DNA of 64,000 nucleotides from Arabidopsis thaliana (Eukaryota; Streptophyta; Magnoliopsida; Brassicales; Brassicaceae), in contig NC_003070.9 of assembly GCF_000001735.4 (NCBI RefSeq), positions 28,753,971 to 28,817,970 of the forward strand, given 5' to 3'. Below are positions 35,917-47,116 of the stretch, in pieces. The notes under the pieces were generated by a model, which saw nothing but the letters and a program-made list of their open reading frames with translations, was not told where the DNA came from and did not search any database. The position numbers and the translations under genes are program-made. How positions within the stretch are numbered: position 1 is the first letter of the stretch; the number at the start of each line of letters is the position of its first letter.

Positions 35917-38401
35917 TCATTTGGCTTCCAAGAGTTTAATATGGTCTTCGTTTCCTGCTTCCGCGACTTTGGTCTTTGTGTCTTGTGGTTTGATGGGAGT
36001 GGAAGCGATGTTCTTTATTACACTAGAGTAAAGATCAAACTCTGCCTTGAGTTTATTACAGCTTGCTTGTATCCATTTCTCCGCCACACTTGTTGCTACA
36101 CTGTCTTGGCTATCTCTTTCATGCTCCTCAATCGCCGGCCTTATCTCGTCGTACAATGACGAGAGTCGTACTGCTGCTTCCTTCTTCACCTCCTGCAAGC
36201 AACAATTTACCAAACACATCTGATACTGAGAAGGTTTTGAATTTGTACCTATACGCTTGAAAAACTGTTTTACCTCGTATTTGAGAACTTCATCTTGAGC
36301 TTCTTTGGTTGCTAGTAGCTGAACCACATTCGCTATGTCAACATGCTTCTGAGCGACATTCTTTGTTTTTCCGCCTGAAAACGGCCTGCCTCTTTTCTTC
36401 GGAAGAGATTCGGACTTGATCTTGGAAATGTTACCGTGAACCCGTGATACAATTGCAGTCTTTGGCGATGAATCTTCTTGTGAATTTTGTGAGAGCAGCT
36501 TCATGTCTTCAGATGTTTCGGTTTTAACAGTCTCCGTGACGACATCTTCCTCCATAGGAGTTGGAGTTGAATCTGATTGCTGTTGAATATTCAGAGCAGT
36601 AGACTCCAAATGGTTCTCTGTTGAGATATCTTTCTCTTTCTCTTCATTTGTGTTGGACTCGCCATTCTTAGAAGGCTCAGATGTAAGCTCGTCCTCTGCA
36701 GAATCATAGACTGGAATTTTATCAACTGAATACCTGGAGACAAAGAAAAGAGAGGGGCTAAAATATCGCCAGTCCAAGATGAAAAACATTCCTTTCTCGC
36801 AAGATCCATGACCATTTTTATGCCGCATAAAATAAGTGAAAAGAAAATTACCGATCGTCACCATCCTCCCATACATATGTATCCTCCTGAAATGATAGAA
36901 AGGTATAAGGTTAGGTATAGACCAGTATGATTAATTTCATTCCTCCCAATTTTTGACAAATAATACTATGAGGATGATAACGTAAGGACTTGCCTGAAAG
37001 CCACGAGACTTGGCTCCAAGAAATCCAGAGCATGCAACCGCACCACAGAGACAACGCACTTTGGCACCACCGTACCATTCAAAATTATAGTCGTAAGCCA
37101 ATTCGGTCCGGGGAGAGATGCTCTCTTTTGCAAAGATCCCAACCCTAACTTCTCCCAGTACATTCCACTTCCTCGTCTCACAATTTGGTCTACTGCAGGA
37201 AAATAGAGAAAGAAACGATAAGGAACGTTTTATAGATATGAATTTCTTTGAAGCATGTAAAAAGCCAGTTGTTCGTTTTACCATGAATGATTTATAAACC
37301 TAGCAAGGCTTCCCTTCTTAGTGGCATCAATAGCCTCAGATGCATTGAGAGATATAATGTATGCATCCTTGACACCTGCTCATGTAACACATAATTAACA
37401 CATCACCTAACATCACCTATAGCATTACAACACTCTCATCATCTCTGTAAAGTTTCTACTCACCATGAGTTTCATAAGTTTGAGCCCTCTTCTTTGCTTC
37501 TTTCCATGATATTACTTCACCACAGTACTCCATTATAAATTGCCCCGCCTAAATCATAGCATCAAATACAACCAGTCATTTAATCAAACCCAATTGACTA
37601 TTTACTTAAGAAAAAGAATACACCAGCCATGTTATTTGCCCATTTGCATTAGATCAACGAAGTGTGACGGAAATTGTCATAAATCTTGGTAAAGAGTATC
37701 AGACATGATAAAGACACAAGAATAAATTTTGAGTCCTCACCTTTATCTCTTCAAGAGCCACTAGTCCCCAACCACGACCTTCACACTTGATCAACTTTGT
37801 TTTGGCGTATTCACATTTTTGGAACTTCTGTAACCGGCAAAGCATGTAAAACTACTAATTAACATTCATTTAACTCAATTATCATTAGTTTGAATAGGAA
37901 CTTGTAAGAACATCACCAAGCTTTAACGCAAATCTTAGATTCTAGAATTACATGAAAACGTGGAAGCAAAGATTTCAAGTTGTTAACCTGATTCTTGCAA
38001 TAGACACCACAGGGGCAGTAACCAGGAGTACATTCAGTGTTGGTAATGACATTGAGGCATCTCTCACCACAAGCACTGTCAGGGTCTCCGAAATCAAACT
38101 TGCATTCGCAGATAGATATATCTTCTTCCTTTTGTTTCTTGTGCCTATAGAAGCGTTAAACAAATGTGTACTTAACAACAACGCATACTGAGAAGATAAC
38201 CGAAAGCCACGAGCCAGCAATCAAAGAAAGGATCTTACTTTCGATAAGAGAAGTCATTTTGATAAATGTGTTCATATTGTGGCAGCTCATCTCCTTCTTG
38301 ATCCTTCACACAAAAACATCATTGGCGAAATTCGCACAAACAAAACAAACCAAATCGAAATCTCACCCAATTTCACTTACAGGATCACAAGAAAATTGCA
38401 T
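35917..38401 (-). CDS. ASHH1: SET-domain histone-lysine methyltransferase ASHH1 (SDG26)
   Basis: Ten coding exons on the minus strand: 38381-38401, 38239-38303, 37988-38144, 37741-37827, 37464-37548, 37282-37375, 36994-37192, 36852-36886, 36274-36733, 35917-36192, giving 492 residues. The order is a Cys-rich AWS domain (CECKFDFGDPDSACGERCLN...CTPGYCPCGVYCKNQ), a SET domain with GRGWGLVALEEIKAGQFIME, EYCGEV, RFINHSCRPNC (NHSC at about 167-170) and ELAYDYNFEW, and a post-SET VRCLCGAVACSGFLG. The C-terminal half is acidic/Ser-rich with a KKRGRPF AT-hook-like motif. ASH1-group enzymes methylate H3K36 or H3K4; SDG26 promotes flowering in the literature. The intron after the post-SET exon starts with GC (CAG|GCAAG). 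A likely 5' UTR exon ends at 38647 with CTCAG|GTAAG. Confidence 0.94.
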
Positions 38402-39097
38402 TTTTTTGTCAGCGATTCTCGCAATCAGACTCAGGGCCTAGTATAGGTCAAGTTTCTACAAAATTAAAAACGGAAGGAGAGAATTAGGTTTATCAAACTC
38501 TGGGATTTTAAGATCGACACAAACCTTTGGAAAGGAAGAAACTTGCAGCTAGAAACGAAACCACATTACTTAACACATATTTATTTGCAAACACACAAAA
38601 TTGGATATTGGTGTAAGAGGGAAAGTGGGAAACTGAAGAAGCTTACCTGAGAGTTTGAGAGAGAGAACGCGACGACGAGCGAGGACGAAGAACAATAGAC
38701 GGCGTTAGGAAAAGAATGCAACCAACTTTTCTTTTTCTTTTTAAAATTAGGAAAAAACAATAGACAAAGCTAAATTAATTAAAAAGAAAAGAAAAATTAT
38801 CATGTTAATAATATCGTGACCTTAATTAAAGTAGATATCATGTAACTAACATCTATGAGACCACACTATATGTCGTTTCATTGATTACATTTTGTGTTAA
38901 ATCTTGTATCACGATTCTAAATTAATATTTTTGAAAAAAATATATCAAAAAAGAGGTTCTAATTTTGTTAGATACATTTATTGAGTTATAAGAAGTATCA
39001 CTTTTTGGGTGTTTATATTGTAATGGGTACATGCAACTTTTTAAAATATGATCATAAAACACAAAATAAGTTATTTGGCTAGATGAAGTAAAGGGAG

Positions 39098-39301
39098 ATG
39101 GCTCTAACGATGGCTATAGGAGTAGATAAAAAAAGAGTTATTGCCATCGCCGTCGGAGTGATTTTAGCCTTGGTGGGGTCTTGGACTATGGTTGCTCCTC
39201 AAAAATTATACAAATTTTTATATAATAATATAACCAACCCATCTCTCCTTAATTTTAATAATTTAACTTTTAATAAGATTATACAAATTTCGATAATTTA
39301 A
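39098..39301 (+). CDS. Small membrane-peptide ORF, copy 1 (67 codons, uncertain)
   Basis: MALTMAIGVDKKRVIAIAVG then VILALVGSWTMVAPQKLYKF is a single hydrophobic helix after a short start. The DNA around the start (GTAAAGGGAGATGG) and the block TTAGCCTTGGTGG...CTATGGTTGCTCCTCAAAAA line up with the micro-ORFs at 47030 and 48663. It has lost the short KKL-stop ending of those copies and reads on for about 27 codons, so the tail is probably not native. It may be a decayed copy. Confidence 0.4.
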   Translation: MALTMAIGVDKKRVIAIAVGVILALVGSWTMVAPQKLYKFLYNNITNPSLLNFNNLTFNKIIQISII

Positions 39302-39378
39302 GTAATAAAAACTACATTATATTCTTATATTTGTTGATATTATATAATAATATAACCAACCCATCTCTCCTTAATTTT
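39219..39378. repeat. 38-bp direct repeat, 122-bp period
   Basis: TATATAATAATATAACCAAC followed by CCATCTCTCCTTAATTTT occurs at 39219-39256 and 39341-39378. The first copy lies within the tail of the micro-ORF at 39098. Confidence 0.88.
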
Positions 39379-39689
39379 TAATTACTTATTTAGTGAGTAA
39401 ATAAAAATGATTAAATTGGGAAAAAAACAAGAACAAAAAAAAACTAGTCTCCACTTCATTTACTTTCCATTTTGTATTGCTTTCAGTTTTGTATAATTTG
39501 AAAATAGTAGAGCAAATCACAGCCTGGGCTTAGCTATAACTTTTTTTTTTTATCATCTAGCTACTTTTCTTTTTGTGTGCACCAATTCATCTTGCTACTT
39601 TAGTCATCATTATTTAAATTTTGCATCACATTTTCTTCCCGGTTATTATTTGAAGATATATACTAATAATATACTGTATATGATGATTG

Positions 39690-39860
39690 TAGCTCGGTTG
39701 AGTTAACCCTAATTAAGGTTTAGTGTGTAGACCGGGTTCAAGAGGCCTCTATATAAGTCAGAGTCTGTAACAAACTCTCTTTAACGAAATAACATGCTTT
39801 ATATGAGAATTTAGAATTTCAATAAGATTATATAATTTCAGTATTACCTATTAAGAGTTT
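39690..39860. mobile_element. Possible solo-LTR fragment
   Basis: The order TTGAGTTAACCCTAATTAAGG, GTGTAGACCGGGTTCAAGAG, CTATATAAGTCAGAGTCTGT (TATA-like), AACAAACTCTCTTTAACGAA, ATAACATGC resembles the U3-R part of plant Copia LTRs, with a TATA box and a transcription start. I cannot find a clear second LTR, primer-binding site or target duplication, so the call is tentative. Confidence 0.35.
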
Positions 39861-40020
39861 TCTTGATATTGGCTAAATTAATTAACAGGGTTACAAATTT
39901 CAGCCTAATATAGTTATTAAAAAAACGAATCAGGAAGATAAATCCCTTCGTTATGCAGCAGACACGACGTAACAACAAGGCCCGCGAGTGTTTTAAGCTC
40001 TAGAGTAGACATTTGACTGT

Positions 40021-43000
40021 TCAGGGAATCTTGAAGATTCTCTTCAGTTTCAATAGGAGCTTCCATTTCTCTGTCGACATTTCTTTCTGCAATTGTTATT
40101 GGTTTTAATTTCGAGCATTTGTTTTGGGTCAGAATAATGAGTCAAAGAAAACGTAGATGGGAAACAACTTATCTTATCCTTGACTTACCATGTAGTCAGC
40201 TTTGAGTATGTCGATAGATCTCCTCGAAATGTGACTCACAAGCTCATCTTCCATGTCAAAATGCCTTCCAAACATCTTCTGTTCTTCGCGATTTGAAGCA
40301 ACAATCTGTTATACAACCAGAGAAAAGCATCAAGTTGAAACCTCAACAACTTTTGTCTCTCTCTCTCTTTCTCTATACAAAGGTTGTTGAAGGGAATGAT
40401 CCCCTTATTACCTTAATCGCCACCTCGTCGCCCTTCTCTGCATAGTCAACAGGCTTGTGGTTGTTCTCAATAGAGGCAATGCGGCCAATATCTGTGAACT
40501 CTCTGCCCGGGACGCAAATGGGGGTTCCGATCTAAAACAAACAAGACGAATGTTAAAAGGATTGAGAATCCTTGGACATGTGAGCAAGTTACCGAGAATA
40601 TAGCAGAGTAAGAATAGGATACCTTAAGTATACCGTCGTGGACCTTAACTCCAAGGATTATTGGGTCTCTCTTATTGAACACACAGTTAGGTAAAATCTG
40701 AAGGACACATGGGAAGACTGCCTCACCGGCTGATTCCTTCTTTTTCTCCTCTTTGATATTCTCAATGTAAACCTGAAACTGATTGAATAACTGATAGATG
40801 ATATCAGCGCAGAAGATTTTTACTCCCATTTCGTCTGCAAGTTCACGAGCCTCTGTAGTCACTTTCACATCAAAAGCCAAAATTGTAGCATATTCCTTTT
40901 CTTCTCGAGCATCACTCCAGCCTTCATTATATCCTTCTTATGCACAGGCCCTATCCCAATACCACTGACAGGTATATTTACAGCTGGGGTCTTCAAGAAT
41001 TCAAGCAATGCTTCTAATGACCCTAATGTAGACGTTTGTACATAAACTCCTTCACCACTTTTGTCAATCCTGCTCAAAACCGATTCCATATCTTCCATAG
41101 CCGACTCCTTCATTGCCTCGATGTCATCATCAGGTCCAACCACATGCAGGGAAGTACCAGCAATTGCGTGTTCAAGGCCCTTTTAAACACAACCCAAAAT
41201 ATTTAGGATATCATCTAAACGTCAGTATATTTAATACCAGCTGCTAGTGACAAAGATTATAGTAGAGTTAGTCCATTTCACCTGGGCAGTAATTTTGATG
41301 CCTTGTGCAGCCTTTATTTCTTTGTGATGCAGATAAGTACCCTGCAACATCAAAACAACACTTTTTGATGTGTGTTAAAAAAATTGACATCGGCAACAAT
41401 TTGCATAATGTATGTTACTCGAGGAAAAAACAGTAACAAGAGACATGAAGTGGAGATCTAAAAGTACCTTCACCCTTAACTCCTTCATTGGATGAGGAGT
41501 CAGTAATGCTCTAATCGTTGTGACAATAGGTCCCTGAAATATGAGGAAGAATAAGCTCACTTTTCTAAGTTCTATGTATACCCAGTGCGTTACTTGTTTG
41601 GATCATTAGTTTTTTTACTTGCCTGTAGCCCACAAACGACGATTTGATCACCTTCATGGAGTTCACCGTTTACCAACACAACATCAATCGTTGTCCCATG
41701 GCCTTCAATAACTTTGACCTCAAGTACAGTACACTGTTCAACAATTTCAAGAAAAGATCAGAATCCGCATGCTGAAGTATTGCAGAAACAAGTGTTACCT
41801 AAAGAGAAAGGAAAGAGACCTGCACTTCGTCAACATATGTAAGTTTCTCAACCATTGTTTTCTGAGCCCATTGAACCAACCACAGCAAGAGATCTGGGAC
41901 CCCTTCTCCACTGTAATATCAAGAACCAACGTTACCCAATTACGTTTAGGATGAATAACTTGTCTGTTACGCTGTATATTACAAACAGTAAATAGAGATT
42001 CATACGGCATGAATCATACCTTTTAGCACTAGTAGGAACAATACTGAAAGTTTCTCCCATTTCTTTATTCTTGTAATAAATCTCAGTGTTGAGTCCTTGC
42101 TCCTTGAATTGGGTTATAATCTGGAATACCATAGAACAACATAATTTGAAAAATATGTACACAAAGTGATAGCTCAAACCATACATAAGAAACTCTAGAC
42201 GTATAACTTACATCAGTCAGCCTTATGTTGAATTCATTCGTAACATCTTTATTTTGCTGCTTCATTGCCTTCACGATAGGAGCATTCTTGCATGTTTTCC
42301 ATCCATATAGCCTATCCACCTGGAAAGTGAAGATTTTATTTTCCATATAAGTTTTGCAACAGAGAAAAAAATCCCATCGTAGCAGAATAACAAGCAGTCT
42401 TACCTTATTCAATGCAATAATGAACTCTGTATTCCTCATCCTCAAAAGATTTAGAGATTCTATGGTTTGTGGCTCTAACCCATGCTTTATGTCAACCACC
42501 AAAATTGCAAGGTCGCACAAACTTGAACCTCTTGACCGCAGATTAGTAAAGGACTCATGGCCAGGTGTATCGATAACCAATAGACCTGGCACCTTAAGTT
42601 TTGCATCCGCTTTCAGTTCCCTGGTCCTCTCTCGGATGTTTTTGGCAGGGAAATATGTTGCACCAATCTGCTGAGTTATACCTCCAGCCTCACCTTCCTG
42701 TACATTTGTTCCTCTGATGCAATCCAACAGCTTTGTTTTACCACTATCGACATGACCCATGATACAGCAAATAATAGAACGGAGATTTTCTCCACCTTCT
42801 TTTATAAATTCACTTGGAGCTAAGCATTTACCCTTCTTAGCACGTTTTGTCTGTGTAGCAGCATCTTCTACTTCAGAAATAGCTTTTACCGCACCTGTTG
42901 TTAGCTTGCTCATACCTGCTGGTTTAGCTGTTGGCTTTTCAGTTTCATGGTCTGTAACAGTTCAAAAAATTAGATTAAAAACAGACATTGGATAAAACAC

Positions 43001-44810
43001 TAGGGAGAAGAATTAACTACATTTCGTACTAACCTGAATCATGTGCCTTTAATTCTTTCTTAACCACAGGCTGAGCTTCTTCCTCTTTATCGTCAATTTT
43101 AAGATCAACATTATCCCAGCTTTTTGCATCCCATTCATCATCTTCCTCAACCCCATTCTCCTGAGCTACATCAGCAGGACCTGATTTCTCGCCTGTGTTT
43201 GCTGACTCTAGTAAATCAACCTTTTCAGTGTCTTCTGAACCCACTTCACCTAAAGTAGCTGCATGGTTTTCTTGTGGCTCTACCTCATCTTCCACCTGGA
43301 CAGAAGTGTCATTGCCTTTCTGGCGAGATGGTTTTTTCTTGTTGGCATAAATGGGACGCTTTGAGGAAGTAGCATCACCAACATCATCTGCAACAGGAAG
43401 ACCTCTACCAGCAGCCAGCAGCTGGTTCTTAAACGCCTCCCTCTTTTGAGCTTCAGTCTTTTGCTTTGCTGTTAGAAGCTTGCCCTCTAGCTTCTTCCTC
43501 AACAGTTTCTCCTTTTCCTTTTCCTTTCTCTTACGCTTAGCCTCCTCAGCCTGAGCCTCAAGCTCTTCCTGCCTGCGGCGCTCCTCTTCCTCCTTCCTTA
43601 ATTTTTCTTCTTCTTCCTTCTTTTTTCTCTCTTCTGCTTCTTGCCGCCGTGCAAGAGCCTCTTGCATCTCTCTAACATGTTTAGGAATTTTCTTCTCTGC
43701 TGCTTTACCCTTTGCATCCTTCTTCTTCGGCTGTAGTGGCTCAGTAACTGATTCTTCTTGTTTTTCCTCCTTAGCCTCTACAGAAGAGGTTGCTGCAGCA
43801 GCTGCTTTTTTTTCCTTGTCTTTCTCCTTCTTCTTTTTCTTTTTCTTCGCTGCAGCAGTCTCAACAGTCTCTTTTTCACCCTCCTTCTCACCAGCATTCT
43901 CTACAGGTGCAACTGGCCCAGGCTGAGCTTGAACTTTCTCTACTTCGGGTGTCGATGAAGCAGGTCTTTCAGCAGCAGGGGTTTCTCCAAGTTCTGCAAG
44001 AAGTTTGTCCAAATCATCCTCTTCCTCTAATGTCCTTGCAACCTTATTCTTATTCTTCTTCTTTTTCTTGATCTTTCCAGTTTCTATAACCTCCACACTC
44101 TTAGTATCAGGAGTTTTAGCTTGACTAGTTTCGTCGGCAACTGAGTCATCACCTAGTGAGGCCAAAACAATGCTGCCCTTCTTTTTACCGGAAAACGTGA
44201 TTTCGAGGCTCTCTTCGTCTCCCATTGTCCCTTCTTCCTCGTCAGGCAAAGCAACTTTATTAGTGGTCTTCTTAGAAGATTTGGAGGACCTCGTTTTCTT
44301 ACCAGAGAAAGTGATAGGTGAAACTTGTTCCTCATCTCCATCCACTTCCTCGTCATCCTTATCACCACCAAGGGCATCAAAAGCTGAAACCGCAAAGCCT
44401 TTTTTACCCTTGTTAGACGCATTCTTCTTACCTGTAAAACTTATAACTGGCTCATCATCTTTGTCCCCATTAGATTCATTATCATCCGTTTCCTCCTTAC
44501 CAGAAAGCAGGGCAAAGCTAACAGAGCCACCTCTGTTCTTACCTTTGGACTTCTTCTTCTTCCCTACAAAACCATTCTCGGGAACAGCCTCAGTAAAATC
44601 ATCGTCGTCATCATGCTTCTGCGTAACCTTCTTATTACTCTTCTTCTTCCCAGTGATAACAACTTTCTCTTCCTCAGTATTTATGGAGTACTTATCTTCT
44701 TCATCACTTTGGACAGCTTTCTTCTTGGATTCAGCACCAACGAGAGATGACGCAGCAGGTGGTTGCTCATCATCTCCACCTCGAGAACTACTCGGCTTCT
44801 TCCGACCCAT
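40021..44810 (-). CDS. eIF5B/IF2-family translation initiation GTPase
   Basis: A multi-exon gene of roughly 1,200 residues. Exon 1 (43034-44810) encodes a 592-residue disordered N-terminus rich in Lys and Glu. Exon 2 (42404-42951) starts the GTPase with GHVDSGKT (P-loop, residues 658-665), IGATYFPA (switch I), DTPGHE (720-725) and NKVD (774-777, spanning the next splice). Domain II and the alpha/beta domain III follow ([58 protein letters not shown]), then domain IV, ending KRIFKIP. eIF5B drives 60S subunit joining and must hydrolyse GTP for release. The start at 44810 ([12 protein letters not shown]) matches plant eIF5B; the ATG 10 codons upstream is weaker. I recall At1g76720, one of several eIF5B copies on this arm. 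All core GTPase motifs are intact. Confidence 0.92.
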
Positions 44811-45255
44811 TGGTTCCGAAATCTTCCAACAAATCACCATGTATATTGTGATGACATCTTTTTATATGGCATTACCGAATCAAGCTCATGAATCTTTTAA
44901 TTCAATTTTTTAATCATGATATTCTTAAATTTATTTTAAATCTTATCTTATTGAATCTAGCATTTGTTAAAATCATTCAAAATCTAGGATTTACAAACAT
45001 TTATTAAAATCTCACCTTACTGCAAACTCAAAGATTTCATTCTAAAAAAGAGACCAAAATAACTCATAGTTAAAACTATCTTCAAATAAAGTTATTTTTG
45101 ACATATTTAATTATTATTTTATTATATTAACTCTTTTATATATATATTGAATATTAATAAATGTAAAATATAAACTTAAAAAAAAACCGAATCTCAATCT
45201 AAACAAAATTTACTTTAACTATTAATTAAATTTTTACTTTAAAATAATCAGTGTA
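44811..45255. other. eIF5B promoter and AT-rich spacer
   Basis: AT-rich, with a repeated AAATCTAGGATTTACA-type run. The promoter of the minus-strand eIF5B gene lies here. No gene seen. Confidence 0.5.
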
Positions 45256-46445
45256 ATCACATTAATCAAAGACCTTTTCATGTGCTATCAACATTAATCA
45301 TTTTCTTCTAAAAATCCCAAATTCACATTAAAACCCAAAACCAAAGAAACAAAGGCAAATATACATACATGGCACACAACTGCAATATCAATATGACTGC
45401 ATCTGCATGGTATATAAATTATACAAACGGGATTTGAATAAGTAAGAAACTGCTACAGAGATACCTCTGATCTCACCTGAATCAATCATAGCCAGTCATA
45501 GAGTGTTTCTCTGCGGCAGGAGGTGGGAAGCAATAGTTGAATTGTTCATCTCCAAGTTTGAATTCTTCCACGTAGGGGCTCTGTGGTTCCTAAGATTATC
45601 CAACAAGAAAACAGTTTACCTTTCGATTTGAACTTTTTTGAAGAGACTCAGACTGATTCAGAGTGCTTATACTATAAACACAGGCATGAATGTTATGTCT
45701 ATCTAACACAAGTCAGATAAAGAAGCATTTATCTATTGTCGAATATGAGATGAGCTTAGTGAAATAGAAAGATCAAAGATAAGTAAAAGATTCATGTGAA
45801 ATGATACCTGAGGACCAGAGCTCAAGTGAGATGCTTCACTGGATTTTGGTGACGTGGAGGTATCCTCATCGTGGTCCTTTCCATTTCCGTTTAACTTTTT
45901 GAGATTCATTATTTGCTAAAGGATCACTCTCATAAGCTGTGAAAAGTTAAATCCTTGAGGCCTCTACTAATTAACACCAAGTTACGTTTTGAAACACTAT
46001 CCAAAACATCCAATATAAGCAGAAAATACAACGCACACATTTCCACTCATACATAGAAAATTAACAGGAACAACACCAATTCCAACTCTCATTCCGCAGT
46101 GTTTCATTGAAAGTAGCTTCCTCTATATGTTACAAACTTACAATACACAAATCTTATCAGTTATCACCAAAGTAAGTGATTCCAAGAATGAAAATTGTTA
46201 AAAGCTCAATCTTTTCTGAAATCTCAACTTACCTGCAAATTTTGTCACAAGGGAGAAATTTTGGTTTTATCAATTTCTGGGATTTTAATATCTACACAAT
46301 TTTATTGGGAAAGGAAGAAACTTGCTTCTACAAACGAAACCACCGGAAAACTGAAGAAGGTTTGGTTACCTGAGAGTTTGAGAGAGAGAACACGACGACG
46401 ACGAACAAAAGACGGCGTTAAAGGTATTTTTCACGGCGTTAAGAA
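45256..46445 (-). pseudogene. Chimeric duplicate: ATJ10 3' exons joined to ASHH1 leader
   Basis: About 45260-45400 matches the ATJ10 3' flank (TCAACATTAATCATTTTCTTC, GGCACACAACTGCAATA). About 45473-45590 matches its last exon and still reads [20 protein letters not shown]...GYD-stop. About 45810-45940 matches exon 9, but one extra A in CTCAAAAAGTTAAAC shifts the frame into an early TGA. About 46185-46250 resembles the intron/exon-2 part (AAAATTGTTAAAAGCTC, ACCTGCAAATT). From about 46255 to 46435 it matches the ASHH1 leader (AACTTGC, ACGAAACCAC, TACCTGAGAGTTTGAGAGAG, CGACGACGA, GACGGCGTTA). The middle ATJ10 exons and the J domain are gone. It cannot make either protein, but the ASHH1-derived promoter could drive transcription. 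Confidence 0.82.
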
Positions 46446-47029
46446 TTAACTGTTCACTGTGCTCTGTCTCTTCCGCTTGTTTCATTTACGATTGGGCTTT
46501 TTCTGGGCTTCCTTGTTGGGTTATTTTGTTTTGTCGTCAAACTGTTTCATTAATTTTAAAAAAGAGTACAAGAGTGACCAAAGCCCAATTACACAACATC
46601 AAAGCCCAACTATAAACCCAACAAAAAATTACAACTAAATAAACCATTATTTTTATTTTTGTTTCTTGCTTGTGAATTGTATATTCGATTACAAATTTTG
46701 AGATGGCAAAACAAAACAAAACAAAAAAAGGTTAAATTATAGTATAGTTTTATGAAATTCTTTGAAAAATGTCACATTCTTTTTTTTTTATCTTTATAAA
46801 GGTCACAATATATTTAATTATTAGATATACTTAAACATATGTTGTGACTTAACTAATTACTAGATTTAACATATAATCTATTTAATATTAGATTATAATA
46901 TCAAACACATGTTATGATCTGATTAATATTGCAAATATATTTTGAACTCATTTTAAGATTTATTCAACTATAAAACCCCTCCCCCAAAACACACATATAT
47001 TTTGGCGAGGAGAACAAGTGTAAGGGAAA
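46446..47029. other. AT-rich spacer
   Basis: 46446-46730 is unassigned. 46890-47029 matches the upstream part of the micro-ORF at 48663 (AAACACATGTTATGATCTGAT versus AAACACATGTCATCGTGATCTGATGA), so it belongs to the tandem duplication. Confidence 0.5.
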
Positions 47030-47116
47030 ATGGATTTTGCGGTGGCGCTAGGGATAGGCATCGGTGCCGCGGTTGTTATAGCCTTGGTGGCTGTTGCGGT
47101 ATGGTTTTTTTGCTAA
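47030..47116 (+). CDS. Micro-ORF copy 2: 28-residue membrane peptide with internal stop
   Basis: Reads MDFAVALGIGIGAAVVIALV then AVAVWFFC and stops at 47114-47116. It is one hydrophobic helix with a Gly-rich centre. The 17 bases GCTGTTGCGGTATGGTT at 47090-47106 are repeated at 47117-47133, 27 bases apart. After the stop the same frame continues AVAVWFFIKKLK and ends at a second stop (47150s), exactly as the paralogue at 48663 ends. So an in-frame 27-bp duplication carrying a stop has shortened this copy. It is too short for ordinary gene finders, and expression is unknown. Confidence 0.5.
   Translation: MDFAVALGIGIGAAVVIALVAVAVWFFC

Larger units (their letters stand above)
38402..40020. other. 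ASHH1 leader, promoter and AT-rich spacer to the eIF5B gene
   Basis: 38402-38710 is the ASHH1 leader, partly copied at 46255-46430. 38711-39090 is AT-rich. 39098-39301 is a micro-ORF described separately. A 38-bp direct repeat (39219-39256 and 39341-39378, TATATAATAATATAACCAAC...) follows. 39690-39810 has an LTR-like look. No larger gene. Confidence 0.6.

Noticed and set aside
39690-39860. A complete LTR retrotransposon
   Set aside because: No partner LTR, primer-binding site or gag/pol frames nearby; only an LTR-like fragment could be kept, with low confidence.
44170-44913. 247-codon open frame antisense to eIF5B exon 1
   Set aside because: It mirrors a Lys/Glu-rich coding exon, whose complement gives Ser/Phe/Leu-rich frames by chance. 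No motif of its own.
46195-46449. 84-codon open frame
   Set aside because: Antisense of the ATJ10/ASHH1-derived block; no independent support.
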